From Dehalococcoidia bacterium (lineage in GTDB: Bacteria; Chloroflexota; Dehalococcoidia; SM23-28-2): a DNA stretch of 64,000 bases. Shown one piece after another: positions 57,337 through 64,000 of the stretch. The stretch covers positions 438,061 to 502,060 of the forward strand of contig CP070630.1 of NCBI GenBank assembly GCA_020356025.1, in the 5' to 3' direction. The notes beneath the pieces were generated by a model. The model had not been told where the DNA came from, made no database searches, and saw only the letters and a program-made list of their open reading frames with translations. A program made the position numbers and the translations under genes. The number at the start of each line of letters is the position of its first letter. Positions within the stretch are counted from its first letter, which is position 1.

Positions 57337-57451
57337 GCCTGTCCTCCGGCGGGGTTCTCGGCCATTTTAGCACAGGGGGCAAGAGGGCCTCACGTCGGCT
57401 CTGCAGGAGAGAAGCCAACTCCTGGAGCTGATGAGTCAGGAGCGGTAAGGT

Positions 57452-58021
57452 CTACCTGAGCCGTCGCCCCCTGGTGTACCAGCCGCTGGCTATGAGGGCG
57501 ACCAACGCCGCAGCCGCGAGTCCGGCCAGAGCTAGGTAGTTGGGCGCCGACGAATCAGAGACTTCCGGCAGCTCCGCTATGCCACCAACGGCGGGAGAAG
57601 GTGAAGGCGTGGGCGTGGGAAACGAGGCGGTGGCCGTCCAGTCCACAACGCCCGAGTCGCATGCCGGATCTTCCACCACCAGTCTGAGTGTGCCCTCGGC
57701 GTTGCCCTCGCTGGGGAACGAGCCGCTCACTTCGTACAGCCCCGGAATACCCGGTCCGAAGCTGTCGTCCACGATGTCAAGAGCGATGGGGAGGAACCAT
57801 GGTCCCTGGAATTCGCAGGCGTCACCAGGTACGTCGTACGCTGTGAAGCCCAGCACCTGTGATCCGTCCCCGGACACGGGGAACTCCACTGCGCCGCCAC
57901 CGGAGTGCGTTCCCGTGTAGGTAGCACCGGCGACCGGCTGGGCCGAGGCATGCGGCATCGACATGAGAGGTACCAGCGCCGCAACCGCGATCGAAAGGGC
58001 AAGAATGCGCATCGTTTGCAT
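57452..58021 (-). CDS. Secreted protein with C-terminal membrane anchor, unknown function
   Basis: 189 residues. An N-terminal signal peptide (ILALSIAVAALVPLMSMPHA, with likely cleavage after HASA) is followed by a beta-rich domain of unknown family with a disulfide-capable cysteine pair (DACEFQGPW and DPACDSGVVDW). The Ser/Pro/Thr linker PTPTPSPSPAV leads to a C-terminal helix (YLALAGLAAAALVALIASGW) and basic tail. This is a cell-surface architecture. LPEVS before the helix resembles a sorting signal but does not match LPxTG. Start could be ATG 58021 or 58012. Confidence 0.7.
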   Translation of the reverse strand: MQTMRILALSIAVAALVPLMSMPHASAQPVAGATYTGTHSGGGAVEFPVSGDGSQVLGFTAYDVPGDACEFQGPWFLPIALDIVDDSFGPGIPGLYEVSGSFPSEGNAEGTLRLVVEDPACDSGVVDWTATASFPTPTPSPSPAVGGIAELPEVSDSSAPNYLALAGLAAAALVALIASGWYTRGRRLR

Positions 58022-58125
58022 CCGCCTCTGCCAGTGAGAGTCTAAACATAAACCCGAACAGTGTGGTTGTCAATTGGTCGTCTCAATAGGGTTGGTGGAG
58101 GATCTTGCGGGTTGTGCGCTCGCTG

Positions 58126-58527
58126 CTACTGGGACGCTGTCGAAAGGACGGCCACTGCCTCGATCTCCACCAGCATCTCGGGCTCGGCCAAGCGGCTTAT
58201 CTCCAGCAGGCTGGAGGCCGGCTGCACATCGCCGAAGGCCTCCCGATGGGCTCGCGCCACCTCCTGCCAGCGGCCGATGTCTATCAGGTAGATGCGCGTT
58301 CGCACCACGTCCTTCAGGCTGGCCCCCGCCTCGCGCAAGTAGCCCTCGATGTTGGTGAGGGTCTGCTTGGCCTGGGCGTAGACGTCGCCTTTGCCCACCA
58401 GCTTGCCGTCCGGCCCCCAGGCCACCGTCCCCGACACGAAGACCAGATCGCCCACTCGCACCGCCCGTGAGAAGCCGATGACGTCCTCGTAGGGGCTGAC
58501 GGAGGAGACTCTCTTGCGCTCAACCAC
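58126..58527 (-). CDS. RidA family (YjgF/Rid) protein
   Basis: 133 residues; VFVSGTVAWGPDGKLVGKGD, YAQAKQTLTNIEGYLREAGA, SLKDVVRTRIYLIDIGRWQE and EMLVEIEAVAVL fit the Rid fold. The arginine that catalyses imine hydrolysis in RidA is in VVRTRIYLID; the C-terminal Glu is in EIEAVAVL. Members hydrolyse reactive enamine/imine intermediates or have related roles. It sits four bases after ruvB with a GTG start, so it is probably co-transcribed. Confidence 0.9.
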   Translation of the reverse strand: MVERKRVSSVSPYEDVIGFSRAVRVGDLVFVSGTVAWGPDGKLVGKGDVYAQAKQTLTNIEGYLREAGASLKDVVRTRIYLIDIGRWQEVARAHREAFGDVQPASSLLEISRLAEPEMLVEIEAVAVLSTASQ

Positions 58528-58531
58528 GGCG

Positions 58532-59563
58532 CTACTCCCACAATCTCCCCTGGGGCGACTCTGGCTGCTCCTTGGGCGGCAGGCCTAGGTGTTCGTAGGC
58601 GTGGCGGGTGGCTACGCGTCCGCGGGGCGTCCGCTGAAGGAAGCCCACCTGCATCAGATAGGGCTCGTAGACGTCCATGATGGTGTCGGCCTCCTCGGAG
58701 ATGGAAGCGGCGATGGTCTCGATGCCCACCGGCCCGCCATCGAACTTGTCGATGATGGTGTGCAGGACCTTGTGGTCCACTTCGTCCAGACCCAGTTCAT
58801 CGATCTCCAGGCGGGTCAGGGCCTCCTGTGCCACCTTCTCGGTGATGATGCCGTCGGCCATCACCTGGGCGTAGTCGCGGACTCGCCTGAGGAGGCGGTT
58901 TGCCACCCGAGGCGTGCCGCGGGCGCGGCGGGCGATCTCCTGCGCCCCCTTGTCCTCGATAACGATGTGCAGGAGGGCGGCGTTGCGGCGGGCCAGGCCA
59001 GCGATATCATCCTCCTGGTAGAAGTCCAGGCGGTAGACGGCTCCGAAGCGATCGCGCAAGGGCGGGCTCAGCAGGGCATAGCGGGTGGTGGCGCCGATGA
59101 GGGTGAAGGGCGGCACCGACAGGCGCACGCTTCTGGCTCCCGGACCTTTGCCCAGGATGATGTCCAGAGCGAAGTCCTCCATGGCCGGGTAGAGGATCTC
59201 TTCAGCCGCTCGCGGCAGGCGGTGGATCTCGTCGATGAACAGCACATCCTGCTGTTGCAGGTTGGTGAGGATGGCTGCCAGGTCGCCCGCCCGCTCGATA
59301 GCTGGGCCGGACGTGAGGCGAATGTTGACCCCCATCTCGTGGGCGATGATGTGGGCGAGGGTGGTCTTGCCCAGCCCCGGCGGCCCGTAGAGGAGGTGGT
59401 GATCCAGGGCCTCGCTTCGCTTCTGAGCCGCCGCGACGGCGATGCGTAGGTTGTCCTTGATCTTGATCTGGCCCACGAAATCGTCCAGGCGTTTGGGACG
59501 CAGGGTGGTATCGAGGGTAACGTCCTCTTCTTGCTGCTTGCCAGATGTGATGCGCTCGGCCAT
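58532..59563 (-). CDS. ruvB: Holliday junction branch-migration ATPase RuvB
   Basis: 343 residues. Walker A GPPGLGKT at 60-67, Walker B DEIH at 111-114, sensor/arginine-finger region [18 protein letters not shown], and the C-terminal winged helix with [17 protein letters not shown]. RuvB hexamers drive branch migration with RuvA. ruvA and ruvC are not adjacent. No LexA-type box was seen at this promoter, unlike ruvAB in many bacteria. No strong Shine-Dalgarno precedes ATG 59563. Confidence 0.97.
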   Translation of the reverse strand: MAERITSGKQQEEDVTLDTTLRPKRLDDFVGQIKIKDNLRIAVAAAQKRSEALDHHLLYGPPGLGKTTLAHIIAHEMGVNIRLTSGPAIERAGDLAAILTNLQQQDVLFIDEIHRLPRAAEEILYPAMEDFALDIILGKGPGARSVRLSVPPFTLIGATTRYALLSPPLRDRFGAVYRLDFYQEDDIAGLARRNAALLHIVIEDKGAQEIARRARGTPRVANRLLRRVRDYAQVMADGIITEKVAQEALTRLEIDELGLDEVDHKVLHTIIDKFDGGPVGIETIAASISEEADTIMDVYEPYLMQVGFLQRTPRGRVATRHAYEHLGLPPKEQPESPQGRLWE

Positions 59564-59599
59564 GTTCAGTGCAGGAAGGTTCTCGCCGACCCTTGGCGT

Positions 59600-59628
59600 A
59601 TTATAAGCTGAGAGTGGTGATTCGTCTA
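59600..59628 (-). promoter_or_regulatory. ruvB promoter
   Basis: Minus strand TAGACG (59628-59623), 17-base spacer, TATAAT (59605-59600). Confidence 0.7.
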
Positions 59629-59659
59629 CGCGCTTGCCCAGAAAAGGCCCGCTCGCCTG

Positions 59660-61333
59660 CTAGGGCGTGCCAAAGATCACGTGGACCTCGCCCGCGTCGG
59701 GGCGGGCGTTGTCGGGGCCGTCGGCCAGAAGGGCGCCGCCGATGATGTCGTCCCTGCCGTCGCCATTGACGTCGCCGCTGGCCACCGAGAAACCCAGCTC
59801 ATCCTGGGGCTCGGCCCCAACTATGGTCAGCTCCTGTTGGCCAGGGACGCTCACCTGCTGTTGGCCCAGAGCGGCATCGACGGTGACCGGCCACTGGGCT
59901 GGGCTCAGGAAGAGGAGGACCTGCCCCGCCTTCTCGCGGCCGTTGGCTGCCGGCGCTCCGACCAGCACATCGGCCAGGCCGTCGCCATTGACGTCGCCGC
60001 TGGCCAGGGAGTGGCCGAAGAGATAGTTTGGGTCGCTGCCGATAAGGGTGACGTCTTGCATCTCCTCGGCAATGTCAATCTTGCTGGGCAACCCCGCCGA
60101 GCCGAAAATGACGTAAACCTCGCCGGCGTTGTTGCGGCTGTTGCCCAGCCCGTCGGCGTTGCGGGCGCTGACGAGGAGGTCATCCACCCCGTCGCCGTCG
60201 ACATCCGCGGCGGTCAGGACGAAGCCCAGCCAGTCGCTGGCATCGGCGCCCCAGATGGGCAGGAACCCCTCGCCGGAGGCCAGGTCAACGGTTCCCTTCA
60301 GCTCAGACGAGCCGAAGATGACATAGGCCACGCCTCCGTCAGTGCGCTGGCCTTCGGGGCCGTCGGCCATGTGCGTCCCCAGGAGGATGTCGTCGATGCC
60401 GTCGCCGTTCACATCGCCGCTGGCGGCAAAGTTGGCGAGAAAGTCGTCAGGCACAGCGCCAAGGATGGTGAAGTCCTGTTGCTCTTGGCCTACATCGATC
60501 GTTCCCGTGAGTTCAGGCGAACCGAACACGACGTAGGCCTCGCCGGCACCGCTGCGGGCGTTGTCTGGGCCATCGGCGCCCGGTGCGGCGACAATGATAT
60601 CATCGACGCCATCGCCGTTGACGTCACCGGCCGCCAGGGCGTAGCCCAGGAAGTCGCTCCCGTGGGCCCCTTTGACGGTGAAGTCCTGCTCGCCGAGGGC
60701 CGTATCCACCGTGCCGCTCAGGTCGGGCGAGCCGAATACCACGTAAGCTTCGCCGGAGTTGGCGGGGATGCTTTCGAGGCCGCCTTCGAGGCCGCCTTCG
60801 AAGCCCCCTTCGAGCCCGCTGGCGAAGCGAGCGCCTACCAGGATGTCATCGATGCCGTCGCCGTTGACATCACCGCTCGCTACCACGAAGCCGAGGTTGT
60901 CCCCCGCTTTGGTGCCTATCACCGTGAAGTCGTGCTGACCCTCGGCTATGTCCACCGTGCCGCCCAGATCGGAGGAGCCGAAAATGACGTAGGCTTCGCC
61001 GGCGTTTTTGCGGGCGTTATCAAGCCCGGAGGCCTTGGGTGCACCCACCAGGATGTCGTCGATGCCGTCGCTGTTGAAGTCGCCCTGGGCCAGTGAGAAG
61101 CGGTCGGCTAGATAATCGTCGGCGTCGCCGCCAAACACCGTCAGGTCAGCGGCAGTGGTGGCCAGATCGATGGTGGAAGGGGCCGGCCCGGGCGTCCCCG
61201 AAACAGGGGTGACGGTCGCTGAAGGCGACGGCTCGCCTTCGTCCCCTCCTCCGCAGCCAGCCAGCGCTACAAGGAGGGCGATGAGGGCGCCGGAAACCGG
61301 CGCAGCGGCCATTGTTCTCCAGGGGCGACGCAT
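59660..61333 (-). CDS. FG-GAP repeat (integrin alpha-like) surface lipoprotein
   Basis: ATG 61333 is chosen because TATTCT lies seven bases upstream, giving a leaderless transcript. 557 residues. The lipoprotein signal ends LLVALAGCGGG. After a Thr/Pro linker come seven FG-GAP blades, each with an FG-GAP strand (EAYVIFGSSDL-type) and a Ca-binding loop such as DVNGDGIDDILVGA (DxDxDGxxD). The seven blades fit one complete beta-propeller. The third blade contains a low-complexity LEGG repeat insertion. Likely an extracellular protein-binding or adhesion propeller stabilised by Ca2+. A related gene begins at 63487. Confidence 0.9.
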   Translation of the reverse strand: MRRPWRTMAAAPVSGALIALLVALAGCGGGDEGEPSPSATVTPVSGTPGPAPSTIDLATTAADLTVFGGDADDYLADRFSLAQGDFNSDGIDDILVGAPKASGLDNARKNAGEAYVIFGSSDLGGTVDIAEGQHDFTVIGTKAGDNLGFVVASGDVNGDGIDDILVGARFASGLEGGFEGGLEGGLESIPANSGEAYVVFGSPDLSGTVDTALGEQDFTVKGAHGSDFLGYALAAGDVNGDGVDDIIVAAPGADGPDNARSGAGEAYVVFGSPELTGTIDVGQEQQDFTILGAVPDDFLANFAASGDVNGDGIDDILLGTHMADGPEGQRTDGGVAYVIFGSSELKGTVDLASGEGFLPIWGADASDWLGFVLTAADVDGDGVDDLLVSARNADGLGNSRNNAGEVYVIFGSAGLPSKIDIAEEMQDVTLIGSDPNYLFGHSLASGDVNGDGLADVLVGAPAANGREKAGQVLLFLSPAQWPVTVDAALGQQQVSVPGQQELTIVGAEPQDELGFSVASGDVNGDGRDDIIGGALLADGPDNARPDAGEVHVIFGTP

Positions 61334-61340
61334 CCAGTAT

Positions 61341-61346
61341 AGAATA
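61341..61346 (-). promoter_or_regulatory. -10 of the FG-GAP lipoprotein gene
   Basis: Minus strand TATTCT, seven bases before the ATG; the -35 is poor (CTGGAC, 17 bases upstream). Confidence 0.45.
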
Positions 61347-61449
61347 ACACACAAGTTGGCAGCGTCCAGACGGTGATTCGAGGATCAGGCCTGTTCTTGG
61401 GGCCAACGGCATCGATATGTATTTGCCTCGGCCAGGCTGCCGGCGGCTG

Positions 61450-61620
61450 TCACTCCTCCCACACGGTCGCTATGACGATGGCGCCGCTGCGAATGACCGG
61501 CGCGCGGCCTAGGTCGCGGCTCTCGGGCACGTCCTTGCCCAACGATGGCGCCTCCTGGCCCAGCGGCGGTCGAGGGCGAGGGGGAGTCGGTGGCTGGAGA
61601 TGCTGGGGCTTGTCGGCCAC
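61450..61620 (-). CDS. Small proline-rich protein, 56 residues
   Basis: GTG 61620 is preceded by CTAGGAGGAAGCC, an excellent Shine-Dalgarno. The protein starts MADKPQHLQPPTPPRPRPPL and ends RSGAIVIATVWEE. No family recognised. It follows a stop codon at 61630-61632 that closes another open frame, and the two may be remnants of one transcription unit. The short proline-rich N-terminus and a possible beta-strand C-terminus give no functional clue. Confidence 0.45.
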   Translation of the reverse strand: MADKPQHLQPPTPPRPRPPLGQEAPSLGKDVPESRDLGRAPVIRSGAIVIATVWEE

Positions 61621-61629
61621 GGCTTCCTC

Positions 61630-61734
61630 CTAGGTGTAGACACCCACCACAAGGGCGTCGCGGGGGTCGGACTCCGAGAAGAAGATGAGAGCGCAGCAGC
61701 CGCCTTTTGTAACAAATTGGAGGGCTCGTCCTTC
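61630..61734 (-). pseudogene. Start-less open frame ahead of the 56-residue gene
   Basis: Thirty-four sense codons ending in QFVTKGGCCALIFFSESDPR and DALVVGVYT, then a stop. The sequence has protein-like character but no ATG, GTG or TTG, and a stop codon closes it upstream. It may be the 3' end of a gene whose beginning has been lost, or chance. Confidence 0.3.
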
Positions 61735-61792
61735 TTATTTGTTTAGAGACATTCTGCGGTTTTTGGACGGGCCAATCTTGTGGAGGCCGAAG

Positions 61793-62578
61793 ATGAAGAG
61801 ATTTCTTGCGGCGGTAGTCCTGGTGACGGCGCTGGCGGCTGCCTGCGGATCAGGCGGTGGTGAGGAGCAGCCGGCTGGTGGCATGGGTGGTGGCATCGGT
61901 GGTGGAGGTGACGCCCAGGAGGGCCAGGCGCCGCCTGAGGCCGAGTCCGTCCGTGTCGACAGTGACGGCGATACCGTCGTTGATTTGGCCGACGCGACAG
62001 CGGTACCCACGCCGACGGCCGAGTCCGTCCCCTCGGCGGCAGCGGATCTGTCGGAGCAATTGGAGGAACTGGTGCTGAGCGAGGACGACGTGCCGGCCGA
62101 CTTCTCCTCGCTGGGCAGCATGGACATGGATTTCGACTTCGATTTCCTGGACATGCCCACACCCCAGGGAATGGGAGCCCACATGAGCATCTTTGCCGCT
62201 TCAGAGGGCGAAGACATGATCGTGTCCATGGTTATCCTGATGGAGGACGACACGGCCTTGGATGAGGCCTTCTCGCAGATAGATGACCTGAGCATCGAGG
62301 AGATGCAGGAGGCTTTCGACATGGTGGGCGCCTACGCGGATGTGGCCCTTCTGGACACCCGCGAGCTGGACGTCTCCAGCCTGGGCGACCGGGCTTACGG
62401 CTTGGGCCTGACGATGGAGATGCTCCAGATGGGCACCATGGACGCCGAGATGGTGTTCTTCGGCGAGGGGCCACTGCTGGCGATGGCAATGACGATGGCC
62501 ATGGGCGGCGGCGCTGCCGTTGACGTCGTGTCCCTGGCGGAGAAGATGGCGGACAAGATAGAGGATGTTGTCCAGTAG
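61793..62578 (+). CDS. Putative lipoprotein of unknown function, 261 residues
   Basis: ATG 61793 has GGAGG about seven bases upstream; the frame is open for a further 36 codons upstream but without Shine-Dalgarno support. The signal peptide MKRFLAAVVLVTALAAACGS has a lipobox. A Gly-rich stretch (GGMGGGIGGGG) and an acidic linker follow. The mature part is Met- and Asp-rich and very acidic: MDMDFDFDFLDMP and further Met-Asp repeats. Family not recognised. It is likely a surface or periplasm-facing lipoprotein. Confidence 0.6.
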   Translation: MKRFLAAVVLVTALAAACGSGGGEEQPAGGMGGGIGGGGDAQEGQAPPEAESVRVDSDGDTVVDLADATAVPTPTAESVPSAAADLSEQLEELVLSEDDVPADFSSLGSMDMDFDFDFLDMPTPQGMGAHMSIFAASEGEDMIVSMVILMEDDTALDEAFSQIDDLSIEEMQEAFDMVGAYADVALLDTRELDVSSLGDRAYGLGLTMEMLQMGTMDAEMVFFGEGPLLAMAMTMAMGGGAAVDVVSLAEKMADKIEDVVQ

Positions 62579-62616
62579 ACGACATCAACGTGTGACCGGT
62601 GAGAGGGTGACCTAAC

Positions 62617-63312
62617 ATGACGCAGATCACTGAAGACGCCGTCGGCCAGTCCGTGCGAGTGTCTCAGGCGACGCTGAACCTCTTGCGAGAGTGCGAGCGC
62701 TGTTTCTGGCTGCACCTCCACAGCGTGCGGCGGCCTGGCGGGTCTGAGGGACCGTCGCCTACGATTACGCGCGGCCTGGACACGGTCATCAGCCACTACT
62801 GCGCTTCATATCGCGACCAAGACGCCCTGCCTCCCCTGCTGCTCCAGCACCTGGGGGGGCGCCTCGTGTCGGTTCAGGTCGACCCCTACGTTGATCCCGA
62901 CACCGGCCTGACCCTGGTCGGCAAGCCGGACGAGTGCCTGGAAGTGGACGGTGGCCTCTTCGCCCCGCTCGACCACAAGATGTGGGGCCGGGCGCCGAAC
63001 GGCGTGGAAGCTGCTGACCGATTGCAGCTCGACGTCTACACGTTGCTGCTGGCAGAGAACGGCTACTCGGTGGCAGACTACGGTATCCTCGTGTATTACG
63101 TTCCGGTGGATGGGGAGCTCCACCAGGGATTTCCGTTCAAGGTCTACGTCCGCAAGCTATACACGGACCCCGAGCGGGCGAGGACGTGGCTCCGGCGGGC
63201 GCGCGCGGTACTGGACCTACCCGACCCTCCCGAGCCATCGCCCGATTGCGCCTACTGCGACCGGGCGCTCTTAGCGGGGAGAATTGCGGACAAGGTAGAG
63301 GCCCTCGCCTAG
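62617..63312 (+). CDS. PD-(D/E)XK nuclease, Cas4/AddB-like fold
   Basis: 231 residues. LVGKPDECLEVDG and FAPLDHKMWG place Asp and the D-x-K of the PD-(D/E)XK motif; RLQLDVYTLLLAENGYSVAD is the following QxxxY-type motif. Cysteines lie at both ends: LLRECERCFWLHL at the N-terminus and SPDCAYCDRALL near the C-terminus, the arrangement of the Fe-S cluster in Cas4, AddB and related enzymes. No CRISPR array, cas1 or helicase gene is nearby. GAGAGGGTGA precedes the ATG. A strong terminator follows. Confidence 0.8.
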   Translation: MTQITEDAVGQSVRVSQATLNLLRECERCFWLHLHSVRRPGGSEGPSPTITRGLDTVISHYCASYRDQDALPPLLLQHLGGRLVSVQVDPYVDPDTGLTLVGKPDECLEVDGGLFAPLDHKMWGRAPNGVEAADRLQLDVYTLLLAENGYSVADYGILVYYVPVDGELHQGFPFKVYVRKLYTDPERARTWLRRARAVLDLPDPPEPSPDCAYCDRALLAGRIADKVEALA

Positions 63313-63341
63313 CACGCGACACCAATCAGCAAGACGCGCGC

Positions 63342-63373
63342 GGCGCCCCGCCACCCAGCGGGGCGCCTTTCTG
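63342..63373 (+). terminator. Strong intrinsic terminator
   Basis: GGCGCCCCGC (63342-63351) pairs perfectly with GCGGGGCGCC (63358-63367), then TTTCTGTTT. Confidence 0.85.
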
Positions 63374-63388
63374 TTTCGTGGCGCGCCG

Positions 63389-63417
63389 TTGACAGACACG
63401 CCACCGCCAGATATGAT
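63389..63417 (+). promoter_or_regulatory. Promoter of the second FG-GAP gene
   Basis: TTGACA (63389-63394), 17-base spacer, TATGAT (63412-63417). The start codon is 70 bases downstream. Confidence 0.8.
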
Positions 63418-63486
63418 GGCGGAGCCCTATACGCTTTCGTAGCGTCCCTTCACCACTTGCCGGCCTGGAGAAAGGGTTGAAGTATC

Positions 63487-64000
63487 ATGCGCTTGCGCCG
63501 GCTTGTGATTCTGCTTTTGTTGCCTCTGGCCGTTGGCGCTGTGCTTGTTCTGGGGCGCGGCGCTGAGGCCCTGCCGCCCACCATCGACCTGCACAACACC
63601 GGCGCCGACCTCACCGTCTACGGCGACCACGGCGCTGACTACTCCGGCTGGTCCGTGGCGGCGGGGGACATCGACGGCGACACCACCGACGACCTCATTA
63701 TCGGCGCCGAGCGGGCCGACCCGGCCGGGGGCAGCAACGCCGGTGAGACCTACGTCATCTACGGCGGCCCCTCCCTGCCCGCCACTATCGACCTGGACAT
63801 CACCAGCGCCGGCCTCACCGTCTACGGCGACGACGCCGATGACAACTCCGGCTGGTCCGTGGCGGCGGGGGACATCGACGGCGCCACCACCGACGACCTC
63901 ATTATCGGCGCCGAGCGGGCCGACCCGGCTGGGGGCAGCAACGCCGGTGAGACCTACGTCATCTACGGCGGCCCCTCCCTGCCCGCCACTATCGACCTGG
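63487..64000 (+). CDS. FG-GAP repeat surface protein (3' end beyond window)
   Basis: ATG 63487 starts MRLRRLVILLLLPLAVGAVL and a signal peptide with likely cleavage near GAEA. Repeating blades follow, each about 68 residues: ATIDLDITSAGLTVYGDDAD, DNSGWSVAAGDIDGATTDDL, IIGAERADPAGGSNAGETYV and IYGGPSLP. The Ca-binding loop is DIDGDTTDD. Two full units are seen before the window ends. The first two units are nearly identical in DNA, which suggests recent tandem amplification. GGAGAAAGGG lies before the start. Confidence 0.88.
   Translation, partial: MRLRRLVILLLLPLAVGAVLVLGRGAEALPPTIDLHNTGADLTVYGDHGADYSGWSVAAGDIDGDTTDDLIIGAERADPAGGSNAGETYVIYGGPSLPATIDLDITSAGLTVYGDDADDNSGWSVAAGDIDGATTDDLIIGAERADPAGGSNAGETYVIYGGPSLPATIDL
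63583..64000 (+). repeat. 204-bp tandem repeat in the FG-GAP gene
   Basis: ATCGACCTG recurs at 63583, 63787 and 63991, giving a period of 204 bases (68 codons). Over the 132 bases compared from 63655 and 63859 to the next unit only two differences were seen. Confidence 0.88.

Noticed and set aside
57452..57580. LPEVS plus membrane helix as a sortase sorting signal
   Set aside because: It lacks the T-G of LPxTG, and no sortase gene is in the window.
59681..61096. A 471-codon open frame on the plus strand
   Set aside because: Antisense to the FG-GAP lipoprotein; its apparent internal repeats are the mirror of the propeller blades.
63583..64000. Regular repeats considered as a CRISPR array
   Set aside because: The period is 204 bases, the whole unit is coding and there are no spacers.

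Overview
This 64-kb window is a GC-rich (roughly 60-65 % by eye) bacterial chromosome segment with closely packed genes and few mobile features. It best fits the Chloroflexota (Dehalococcoidia-like), stated with moderate confidence. The reasons are a mixture of Gram-positive-type traits (YacL-ispD-ispF-cysE-cysS cluster, T-box leader, c-di-AMP riboswitch, Asp23/AmaP-type protein, LCP protein, GAAC-N4-GTTC LexA boxes, GerW/YtfJ protein), a deoxyhypusine-synthase-like polyamine gene, integrin-like FG-GAP proteins and apparently frequent leaderless promoters. No rRNA, tRNA, CRISPR array, insertion sequence or prophage was seen.

Layout. 1-8.5 kb: end of a tandem UspA protein; a c-di-AMP riboswitch with terminator ahead of a VTT/DedA membrane protein; yacL-ispD-ispF-cysE-cysS; then a polyamine operon, speD - deoxyhypusine-synthase-like - agmatinase. 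8.5-16 kb (minus strand): DinB, PfkB kinase and the rpmH-rnpA-yidD-yidC-jag operon with a PQQ-propeller gene inserted, then a lipoprotein Slt-type lytic transglycosylase. 16-22.5 kb: alr, LCP cell-wall protein, SCP2 protein, rpsT, murJ and small zinc-ribbon or hypothetical genes. 22.5-28 kb: an Ile T-box leader separated from ileS by a small membrane-protein gene, then a RodZ-like protein and a hydrolase. 28-31 kb (minus strand): DUF503, scpB, AmaP-like, mtaB. 31.0-31.4 kb: a two-gene mini-operon with two LexA-type boxes, encoding a 48-residue zinc ribbon and a 28-residue membrane peptide. 31.4-34.6 kb: UxaA-type dehydratase in two parts, glycerate kinase and class II aldolase. 34.6-41 kb: PBP, proteasome-like protein, acyl-CoA dehydrogenase, and a DsbA/FrnE-family gene with an in-frame TGA in place of the first active-site cysteine codon. 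41-50 kb: GH15, a heat-shock locus (hsp20 divergent from dnaJ-htrA-hspR), gerW, a PLD-like protein and clpC. 50-64 kb: BioY fusion, transporters, lipid-related proteins, ruvB, and two FG-GAP surface proteins flanking a lipoprotein and a Cas4-like nuclease.

How the genes work together. Most are housekeeping: isoprenoid and cysteine supply, ribosome and membrane-protein biogenesis, peptidoglycan synthesis and remodelling, protein quality control, and tRNA charging and modification. The points most worth following are the predicted selenoprotein at 40110-40739 with a SECIS-like hairpin just 3' of the TGA, the LexA-boxed mini-operon at 31077-31365, the T-box to ileS unit carrying an unrelated gene, and the c-di-AMP riboswitch on a VTT gene.
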